Source of the DNA: Spirochaetales bacterium
Lineage (GTDB): Bacteria > Spirochaetota > Spirochaetia > Treponematales > UBA12059
Direction of reading: 5' to 3'
Assembly: GCA_016938515.1 (NCBI GenBank)
Contig: JAFGUM010000063.1
Span: forward strand, 1 to 5,120
DNA length: 5,120 bases
Positions within the stretch are counted from its first letter, which is position 1; each line of letters opens with the position of its first letter. This document shows, piece by piece, positions 1 through 5,120 of the stretch. A program made the translations under genes and the position numbers. A model generated the notes under the pieces. It ran no database searches. It saw only the letters and a list, made by a program, of their open reading frames with translations, and had not been told where the DNA came from.

Positions 1-1236
1 GCTGGTGGCTGGGCGGGATTGCGCGCGGCTCTCGCGATGGCCCCGGACGCCGTGGTGGCAGAGCTTACGAAGGCAAAGGTACGCGGGCGCGGCGGCGCCG
101 GCTTTCCCACTGGCATCAAAGAGCGCGCCGCCGCCAGTTCGGCGTACTCCGCCGCGTGCTCCGCTGACGAAGAGTGCGAGCGTTTTGTCGTCTGCAATGC
201 CGACGAGGGTGAACCTGGCACCTTCAAGGACAGGATCATCATGGAGCACAGCCCCCAGCTGCTCATCGAGGGGATGCTCGTGTCGGCCTACGCGATTGGC
301 GCCAGACGGGGCTATGTTTACATCCGCGGAGAGTACGACCTGGCCATAGCGCGGGTACGCGAAGCCATAGACTCTGCGTACAGCGAAGGCTACCTCGGAC
401 AGCGCATCATGGGCAGCTACTTCTCGTTTGACCTGGACATACGACTTGGAGCTGGTTCCTACCTCTGCGGTGAAGAGCTGACGCTGCTGGAATCACTGGA
501 GGGCAAGCGCGGCTACCCGAGGATAAAGCCGCCCTTCCCGGCAGAAGCCGGCCTGTGGGGAAGGCCTACCCTCGTCAACAATGTTGAGACGCTCTCGTCG
601 CTGCCGTGGGTAGTAGAGCACGGCGCCGACGCCTACCTGGCGCTGGGCACCTCTTCATCACCGGGCACCAAGCTGTTCTGCGTCTCCGGTGACGTAGCCA
701 GACCCGGATACGGTGAATGGGAAATGGGCGTGCGCCTGGGAGACGTACTCCAGGCCGCGGGCGGCACGATTGATGCGGGCGGCACGCTTTACGCGGGCGG
801 CAAGCCAGCGGAAGCGCCGGTCGCGGTGCTGCTGGGCGGGGCGGCCGGCACGTTCGTATCGGGGAAATCACTCGACCTCCGCATGGACTACGACGAGCTC
901 AAAGCCGCCGGCGCCACGCTGGGCTCTGGCGCCGTAGTCGTGCTCGGGCCAGGACGATCGGTGGTGGACGTCATCGCAGTGATTATGGAATTCTTCAAGC
1001 ACGAGTCCTGCGGCAAGTGCATACCCTGCCGGGTTGGTACGGCTCGCCTGGCCGACGCGGCGGCTAACCTCGCGAGACAGGCAGCCGCGGGTGCGTCGGA
1101 AACCGCCCTCAGAGCCAGCCTCGAGGCCATGACCGCCGACGCCGAAGCCATCGCCGCGGCGTCTCTGTGCCCCCTGGGACAATCACCCGTACTCTCGCTC
1201 CGGAGCGCCGCCCGGAACCTCGATAGACTTTTCTGA
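1..1236 (+). CDS. nuoF: NuoF-family NADH-binding flavoprotein subunit (FMN, 4Fe-4S) of formate dehydrogenase, 5'-truncated
   Basis: Diaphorase subunit that exchanges electrons between NAD(P)H and FMN and passes them to a 4Fe-4S cluster; cytoplasmic. The frame is open from base 1 and residues before the first possible start (TTG at 19) already match the family (GGW.GLR.AL, the usual GGY.AL segment), so the true start lies upstream. Visible family motifs, numbered from base 1: FMN-binding RGRGGAGFPTG at residues 28-38, CNADEGEPGTFKDR at bases 196-237, the GAGSYLCGEE stretch near 448-477, and PTLVNNVET near 568-594. Cluster cysteines are in ESCGKCIPCR (codons at 1009, 1018, 1027) with the fourth in SLCPLGQS (1168). 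The protein ends just after that cysteine, so it has no C-terminal 2x[4Fe-4S] ferredoxin extension as seen in HydB-type hydrogenase subunits. The downstream formate dehydrogenase catalytic subunit indicates an FdsB-like role rather than complex I. Family assignment is sure; whether NAD+ or NADP+ is used is not visible. Confidence 0.95.
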   Translation, partial: AGGWAGLRAALAMAPDAVVAELTKAKVRGRGGAGFPTGIKERAAASSAYSAACSADEECERFVVCNADEGEPGTFKDRIIMEHSPQLLIEGMLVSAYAIGARRGYVYIRGEYDLAIARVREAIDSAYSEGYLGQRIMGSYFSFDLDIRLGAGSYLCGEELTLLESLEGKRGYPRIKPPFPAEAGLWGRPTLVNNVETLSSLPWVVEHGADAYLALGTSSSPGTKLFCVSGDVARPGYGEWEMGVRLGDVLQAAGGTIDAGGTLYAGGKPAEAPVAVLLGGAAGTFVSGKSLDLRMDYDELKAAGATLGSGAVVVLGPGRSVVDVIAVIMEFFKHESCGKCIPCRVGTARLADAAANLARQAAAGASETALRASLEAMTADAEAIAAASLCPLGQSPVLSLRSAARNLDRLF

Positions 1237-1241
1237 AAGGG
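1236..1241 (+). promoter_or_regulatory. Ribosome binding site of the formate dehydrogenase catalytic gene
   Basis: AAAGGG overlaps the last base of the preceding TGA stop and sits 9 bases before the ATG at 1251. It supports that start and implies co-translation of the two subunits from one mRNA. Confidence 0.65.
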
Positions 1242-1250
1242 ACGCGACGA

Positions 1251-4040
1251 ATGCTCAACGACAACACGATCACGGTAACCATCGATGGCCAGCAGGTTAC
1301 GACGCGAAAAGGCGCCTACCTCATCGAAGCGGCACACGATGCCGGCATCCCCATCCCGAGCCTGTGCTGGCACCGGAAGCTGTCACCCACGGGCGCGTGC
1401 AGGCTGTGCATCGTCAAAGTCGAGGGCCTGCGCGGTCTGGTCGCGTCGTGCTCTACCCCCGCGGAAGACGGCATGGTGGTTACCGCGTTCAGCGAAGAAA
1501 TAGAAGCCGAGCGGCGCTTCATACTGGGCTCGCTGATGACAGAGGCCGAGGTGGGTACCGATGGCTCGCACCGTGACGAGTTTGCCGAGCTGTGCGTGCG
1601 CTACGGCCTCCTTGACGCTATCGCTCCGCCGCGACCCGCCACGGATACGCTGGGCCTGCCCAAGGCGCGCAAGCAATTCCGCGCCATAGATGAATCATCC
1701 CCGGTGCTGTCATTTGACCCGGCCAAGTGCATCAAGTGCTTTCGATGCGTCCGCGCGTGCACCGAGGTACAGGGCAAGGGCGTAATAGAAGTGCTGGGTC
1801 GCGGCATCGACTCGTACATAGCCACCGGCATGGACGGCTGGGGAGGGTCAGAGTGCGACGGCTGCGGTGAATGCGTGCAGATCTGCCCGACGGGCGCCCT
1901 CGTTGAAAAACCGAACCGCGACGTACTGAGGGAGATACGACCCTTCGACGTGGGTAGCGACGCCGTCACCAAGGTTCGTACCACCTGTTCGTACTGCGGC
2001 GTCGGCTGCCAGCTCGAGCTGACGGTGCACAATAACAAGATAGTCCGGGCCGATGGCGTGGAGGGCGTGCTGCCCAACGACGGCCGGCTGTGCGTCAAAG
2101 GACGATTTGGCTACGATTTTGTAAGCAGCCAGGAGCGCCTGACGGTGCCCCTGATACGAGATGGCGATGGCTTCAAGGAAGCCACGTGGGACGAGGCGCT
2201 GGACGCTGTAGCCAGGGGTTTCAGCAGGATTAAGCAAAAGTACGGACCGGACGCGCTCGCCGGCTACGCGTCGGCAAAGTGCACCAATGAAGAAAACTAC
2301 CTGTTCCAGAAGTTTACACGGGTCGCGTTCGGGACGAACAACCTCGACTACTGCACGAGGCTATGCCACGCGTCAACGGTTACCGCGATGCTCAAGGCTC
2401 TCGGTGACGGCGCGGCCACGAGCTCCATACAGGACTTCGAGACGGCGGACTGCGTGCTGGTAACCGGCAACAACATGATAGAGACGCACCCTGTTACCGC
2501 TACCTACCTGAAGCGCGGCCAGGCGCGGGGCGCAAAGCTCATCGTCATCGACCCGCGACGTACCCCCCTCGGGGACAGAGCTGACGTCTGGCTGCAACCC
2601 CGCCTGGGCACCGACGTGGCCCTGCTCAACGGCATGGCCAGAATAGCGCTGAACGAAGGCTGGGTAGACGAGGACTTCGTCGCCCGCCGCGTACATGGCG
2701 GCCTCCAGGCGCTTGAAGAGCTTAAGCAAGCGGTAGAACCGTATACCACGGATGAGGTGGAGCGCGTATGCGGCGTTCCAGCTGACAAGCTGTACGAGGC
2801 TACGAGGCTGTACGCTACCGCGGGCAAGTCTATCATCGCCACGGGAATGGGCATGAGCCAGCAGGCCGTTGGTACCAACAACGTGTTCGCTCTCATCAAC
2901 CTGATGCTCGTAGCCGGCCAGATAGGCAGGGAAGGCGCGGGCATCAGCCCACCCCGCGGCCAGAACAACGTACAGGGCACAACGGACGTAGGCGCGTCCC
3001 CCATCTACTACCCCGGCTACATACCGGCATCTGACGACGAAAATCGTGCGCGCATAGCCAAGCTGTGGGGGTATCCCGTTGAGGAACTGCCAGGCGCTCG
3101 CGGCCTGTCCACGGTAGAAATAATGCAGGCAGCCGGAGACGGCGTGATTCACGGCCTGTACGTCATGGGAGAAAATCCGCTGCACACCGACCCAAACCTC
3201 AACCACGTGGAAGAATCGGTACACGCGCTCGATTTCCTCGTCGTTCAGGATATATTCATGACACCAACCGCGCTCAAGGCGGACGTTGTACTACCTTCCG
3301 CCTGTTTCGCGGAGAAAGACGGCACCTTTACCAACTCAGATCGCCGCGTACTCCGCGTACGCAAGGCGGTAAACGCGCCCGGAGACGCCCGCGAGGACCT
3401 GTGGACCATCCAGGAGATTGCCAGAAGGATGGGTCGGCCGATAGGGCCTGGCGGCTCCGACGCGCAGTACGCATCCGCATCGGAGGTATGGGACGAAGTA
3501 GTCAAAGCCGCACCGATGATGGGCGGCATATCGTACGCGCGCATAGAGCGGCAGGGTATTCAATGGCCGTGCCCCACCCCGGATCATCCGGGCCAGGCGA
3601 CGCTGTTTCTGGAGCGCTTCAATACGACAGACGGGCTGGCTCGAATAATGCCGGTAGCGTATACCTCGGGTGCGGAGGACACCAACGATGAGTACCCGCT
3701 GCAGCTGAACACCGGGCGCATCCTGTACCAGTTCCACTCCTCGACGATGAGCCTGCGCTCTGTCCCCCTCAAGGAGTTTGCCGCCCACTCGTACGTGCTC
3801 GTGCACCCGGAGGACGCGACGCGCTTCAGCCTTGAAGACGGCGCGCGCGTACGCGTACGCTCACGGCGCGGCGAGCTGGAAACCACGGTGCGCGTTGACG
3901 ACGGTGTAACCCCTGGCGAGGTCTTCATGCCGTTCCATTTCCCGGACGCTCTCGTCAACAAGCTAACCCGCGACGTACTCGACCCCTCGAGCCGCATCGC
4001 GCCGCTCAAGCTCAGCGCGGTTGCCATAGTCCCCGCATAA
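1251..4040 (+). CDS. fdhF: Molybdopterin formate dehydrogenase, catalytic alpha subunit with NuoG-like N-terminus (Cys type)
   Basis: Oxidises formate to CO2 (or the reverse) at a Mo or W bis-MGD centre; partner is the NuoF-like subunit 14 bases upstream. 929 residues, usual for FdsA-type subunits. Domains: 2Fe-2S ferredoxin, about 1-80 (C39, C50, C53, C67); a short linker, 80-150, where the normal His-Cys 4Fe-4S motif is missing; two 4Fe-4S clusters (C160, C163, C166, C170 and C202, C205, C208, C212); the Mo-proximal 4Fe-4S (C246, C249, C253, C281) with the conserved Lys283; the molybdopterin oxidoreductase core, about 295-740; and the C-terminal dinucleotide-binding domain, about 814-929. 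Formate dehydrogenase signatures: active-site pair Cys372-His373 (RLCHAS), Arg569 in PPRGQNNVQG, GENPLHTDP at 640-648, and AEKDGTFTN at 687-695. The catalytic position is TGC, so no selenocysteine is needed. No twin-arginine signal is seen, so it is cytoplasmic. ATG at 1251 is chosen for its RBS and because the ferredoxin domain begins at once. No fdhD/fdsC accessory gene follows in the window. Confidence 0.95.
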   Translation: MLNDNTITVTIDGQQVTTRKGAYLIEAAHDAGIPIPSLCWHRKLSPTGACRLCIVKVEGLRGLVASCSTPAEDGMVVTAFSEEIEAERRFILGSLMTEAEVGTDGSHRDEFAELCVRYGLLDAIAPPRPATDTLGLPKARKQFRAIDESSPVLSFDPAKCIKCFRCVRACTEVQGKGVIEVLGRGIDSYIATGMDGWGGSECDGCGECVQICPTGALVEKPNRDVLREIRPFDVGSDAVTKVRTTCSYCGVGCQLELTVHNNKIVRADGVEGVLPNDGRLCVKGRFGYDFVSSQERLTVPLIRDGDGFKEATWDEALDAVARGFSRIKQKYGPDALAGYASAKCTNEENYLFQKFTRVAFGTNNLDYCTRLCHASTVTAMLKALGDGAATSSIQDFETADCVLVTGNNMIETHPVTATYLKRGQARGAKLIVIDPRRTPLGDRADVWLQPRLGTDVALLNGMARIALNEGWVDEDFVARRVHGGLQALEELKQAVEPYTTDEVERVCGVPADKLYEATRLYATAGKSIIATGMGMSQQAVGTNNVFALINLMLVAGQIGREGAGISPPRGQNNVQGTTDVGASPIYYPGYIPASDDENRARIAKLWGYPVEELPGARGLSTVEIMQAAGDGVIHGLYVMGENPLHTDPNLNHVEESVHALDFLVVQDIFMTPTALKADVVLPSACFAEKDGTFTNSDRRVLRVRKAVNAPGDAREDLWTIQEIARRMGRPIGPGGSDAQYASASEVWDEVVKAAPMMGGISYARIERQGIQWPCPTPDHPGQATLFLERFNTTDGLARIMPVAYTSGAEDTNDEYPLQLNTGRILYQFHSSTMSLRSVPLKEFAAHSYVLVHPEDATRFSLEDGARVRVRSRRGELETTVRVDDGVTPGEVFMPFHFPDALVNKLTRDVLDPSSRIAPLKLSAVAIVPA

Positions 4041-4048
4041 ATCACGCC

Positions 4049-4074
4049 CCCCCGCGACGACGCCCTCGCGGGGG
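4049..4074 (+). terminator. GC-rich hairpin after the formate dehydrogenase gene, possible terminator
   Basis: CCCCCGCGA (4049-4057) pairs perfectly with TCGCGGGGG (4066-4074) around an 8-base loop, beginning 9 bases after the TAA stop. No T-tract follows (the next bases are ACAGGCACAC), so it is not a classic intrinsic terminator. It may slow polymerase, act with Rho, or protect the mRNA 3' end. The new promoter 54 bases further on supports this as the transcript boundary. Confidence 0.5.
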
Positions 4075-4127
4075 ACAGGCACACGGCCAGGAACGCGTAC
4101 GCGCACCTGGCGATCTCTCCAAATCCA

Positions 4128-4156
4128 TTGACTTTTCCTTATATAGATTTTATACT
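4128..4156 (+). promoter_or_regulatory. Sigma70-type promoter for the thioredoxin operon
   Basis: TTGACT (4128-4133) and TATACT (4151-4156) are separated by exactly 17 bases; each hexamer differs from the consensus by one base. Transcription would start around 4162-4165, giving a short 5' leader of about 20 bases before the ATG at 4185. The region is sharply AT-rich between GC-rich genes, as expected for a strong promoter. It separates expression of the thioredoxin pair from the formate dehydrogenase genes. Confidence 0.8.
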
Positions 4157-4160
4157 ATAT
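4141..4160 (+). repeat. Inverted repeat over the -10 box, possible operator
   Basis: ATATAG (4141-4146) and CTATAT (4155-4160) form a perfect 6-base inverted repeat with an 8-base spacer that includes most of the -10 hexamer. A further CTATAT lies at 4181-4186 against the start codon. The position is right for a repressor site, but such repeats arise easily in AT-rich sequence, and no known regulator consensus is recognised. Confidence 0.25.
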
Positions 4161-4173
4161 ATAATCTTACTAC

Positions 4174-4178
4174 AGGAG
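4174..4178 (+). promoter_or_regulatory. Ribosome binding site deciding the thioredoxin start
   Basis: AGGAG lies 6 bases before the ATG at 4185. This selects 4185 over an in-frame TTG at 4128, which would lie inside the -35 box and add an unrelated hydrophobic stretch. Confidence 0.85.
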
Positions 4179-4184
4179 ATCTAT

Positions 4185-4538
4185 ATGACACTCGATACCC
4201 CGCTTAAACACGTTACGTCAGAGAAGGAGCTCAAAGAGCTCATCGCGTCCAAGAAAAACGTCATGGTCTGCTGCGGCAGGATGGGCCCTATGTGCCTTCC
4301 CGTCTATGACGTCATGGAAGAGCTGGAGAAGAGCGGCGACTACGACCATGTCGAGTTCCGGGACATGCTGTTCGACCACCCTGAAGCCAACTACATCCGC
4401 CAGCTACCAGAGTGTTCGACCTTCCGTGGCTTGCCATTCACCGTGTACTGGAAAGACGGCAAAGTCGTCAAAGCCACCTCGAGCGTCCAGAGCAAGGACC
4501 AGGTGCAGGGTATTCTCGACGCCGAGCTCGCGAACTGA
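4185..4538 (+). CDS. Atypical thioredoxin-fold protein with CCGRMGPMC site
   Basis: Small cytoplasmic thioredoxin-like protein of 117 residues, a normal thioredoxin length, with no signal peptide. Thioredoxin features: a beta strand NVMV at 25-28 leading into the active-site region, a following helix (PVYDVMEELEKS, 39-50), and the GLP cis-proline turn with strand and hairpin FTVYWKDGKVV (82-95). The canonical WCGPC is absent; residues 29-37 read CCGRMGPMC. Aligning Cys37 with the resolving cysteine puts Gly34 at the usual nucleophile position, so the redox pair is more likely Cys29 or Cys30 with Cys37. A fourth cysteine, Cys77, lies just before the cis-proline loop. The gene is led by its own strong promoter and RBS and is followed 9 bases later by a thioredoxin-reductase-like gene, so the two are very probably redox partners. 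Target proteins are unknown. It could serve in disulfide reduction, peroxide defence or thiol-dependent regulation. Fold call is firm; biochemical role is inferred. Confidence 0.85.
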   Translation: MTLDTPLKHVTSEKELKELIASKKNVMVCCGRMGPMCLPVYDVMEELEKSGDYDHVEFRDMLFDHPEANYIRQLPECSTFRGLPFTVYWKDGKVVKATSSVQSKDQVQGILDAELAN

Positions 4539-4547
4539 GCGACGATT

Positions 4548-5120
4548 ATGCACGAATTCGACGTAATGGTAGTCGGCGCAGGCCCCGCGGGCCTGACCGC
4601 CGGCATCTACCTCGCACGAGCCAGGCAGCGCGTGCTTATCGTGGATCAGGCTACGGTAGGAGGCCAGGTTATTCTGACGCACGCCGTTGCCAACTACCCG
4701 GGCTTGCCGGAGACCTCCGGCTACCAGCTCGTGTCCACGATGCGCAAGCAAGCCGTTGATTTTGGCTGCACCATTCTTGCCAACGCGCCCCTGACTGAAA
4801 TTTCTTTCAAGGGGCCGGTCAAGAAGCTCGTGGCCAAAGGTGAAACGTACCAGTCCAGGGCAGTAATCCTGGCCGTGGGCGGTGACCCCCGCACGCTCGG
4901 GCTCGAGAGCGAGGATCGCCTGCGCGGTAAGGGTATATCCTACTGCGCGACCTGTGATGGTGACTTTTTTACAGACCAGGAGATAGTCGTCGTGGGTGGT
5001 GGCAATTCTGCGCTCGAAGAAGCAGTGTCGCTCACCAAATACGCCAGCAAGGTAACCATCGTGCACCAGTTCGACGTGTTCCAGGCGTACGCGCACGCGG
5101 TGGAAGAAGCCAGAGCCAAC
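4548..5120 (+). CDS. trxB: Thioredoxin reductase-like FAD/pyridine-nucleotide-disulfide oxidoreductase, 3'-truncated by the window
   Basis: Would transfer electrons through FAD to a CxxC disulfide and on to the thioredoxin encoded just upstream; cytoplasmic. The reading frame is open from ATG 4548 to the window end (191 residues of the roughly 300-320 usual). Motifs: FAD-binding GAGPAGLTAG (10-19), GGQ at 38-40 followed by VANYPGLP (47-54), the second FAD contact LAVGG (108-112), redox site Cys133-Ala-Thr-Cys136-Asp, and a pyridine-nucleotide Rossmann GGGNSALEEA (150-159). After the following strand (VTIVH), the standard HRRxxFR arginines are replaced: residues 173-179 read HQFDVFQ. This argues against normal NADPH recognition and suggests NADH or another donor. 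Start chosen because the FAD motif begins at the expected distance; the upstream Shine-Dalgarno match is weak, so translation is probably coupled to the thioredoxin gene, whose stop is 9 bases away. Family is certain; cofactor preference is inferred. Confidence 0.92.
   Translation, partial: MHEFDVMVVGAGPAGLTAGIYLARARQRVLIVDQATVGGQVILTHAVANYPGLPETSGYQLVSTMRKQAVDFGCTILANAPLTEISFKGPVKKLVAKGETYQSRAVILAVGGDPRTLGLESEDRLRGKGISYCATCDGDFFTDQEIVVVGGGNSALEEAVSLTKYASKVTIVHQFDVFQAYAHAVEEARAN

Noticed and set aside
19..21. TTG at 19 as true start of the flavoprotein gene
   Set aside because: The frame is open to base 1 and the six preceding residues already fit the conserved family sequence, so the gene begins upstream of the window.
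5..349. + strand open frame in another phase at the window start
   Set aside because: Arg/Ser/Pro-rich out-of-frame translation overlapping the NuoF-like gene.
2373..3224. Long open frame on the - strand (283 codons)
   Set aside because: Lies entirely inside the formate dehydrogenase gene, whose conserved motifs are on the + strand; its translation has no recognisable domain. An antisense shadow of GC-rich coding sequence.
1251..4040. NuoG subunit of complex I
   Set aside because: The Cys-His active site at 372-373, Arg569 and the full MGD-binding C-terminal domain mark a catalytic formate dehydrogenase.
4128..4184. In-frame TTG at 4128 as start of the thioredoxin gene, adding a hydrophobic 19-residue leader
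   Set aside because: The TTG is part of the -35 box, the added residues come from promoter DNA, and AGGAG is ideally placed for ATG 4185.
4404..5096. Open frame on the - strand (230 codons) spanning thioredoxin and reductase genes
   Set aside because: Antisense to two genes with clear motifs and crosses their junction; translation is low-complexity and unrelated to known families.

Overview
This GC-rich bacterial window carries two cytoplasmic redox modules, all on the + strand. The organism looks like a bacterium with a housekeeping-type sigma factor: there is a near-consensus TTGACT-N17-TATACT promoter at 4128-4156 and Shine-Dalgarno sequences before two genes. The gene content (Mo/W formate dehydrogenase with NuoF-like diaphorase, atypical thioredoxin pair) fits an anaerobe or facultative anaerobe. 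The noticeable use of ATA, AGG and GTA codons in otherwise GC-rich genes is reminiscent of some Chloroflexota and Desulfobacterota/Geobacter-type genomes, but the taxonomy cannot be fixed from this window.

Region 1-4040 is a formate dehydrogenase module. A NuoF-family NADH/FMN/4Fe-4S flavoprotein (5' end lies before the window) is followed after 14 bases by a 929-residue molybdopterin formate dehydrogenase catalytic subunit. The catalytic subunit has an N-terminal NuoG-like iron-sulfur region and a cysteine, not selenocysteine, at the active site. The order flavoprotein-then-catalytic subunit matches soluble NAD(P)-dependent formate dehydrogenases of the FdsGBA type; a NuoE-like subunit would be expected just upstream, outside the window. 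Electrons would run formate -> Mo/W-bis-MGD -> FeS chain -> FMN -> NAD(P)+, or in reverse for CO2 reduction. The catalytic subunit has lost the His-Cys 4Fe-4S motif normally found in this architecture.

Region 4041-4184 is intergenic. It holds a 9-bp GC-rich hairpin just after the formate dehydrogenase stop, then an abrupt AT-rich island with a strong promoter, an inverted repeat over the -10 box, and an AGGAG ribosome binding site.

Region 4185-5120 is a thioredoxin module: a 117-residue thioredoxin-fold protein whose WCGPC site is replaced by a CCGRMGPMC segment, and, 9 bases downstream, the first 191 residues of a thioredoxin-reductase-like flavoprotein. The reductase keeps the FAD motif and CATC redox site but lacks the arginines that normally recognise the NADPH 2'-phosphate. 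Both partners are therefore non-canonical in a matching way, which suggests a dedicated thioredoxin system with a different electron donor (NADH, or a ferredoxin/flavodoxin) or a special target. This pair is the most interesting content of the window.
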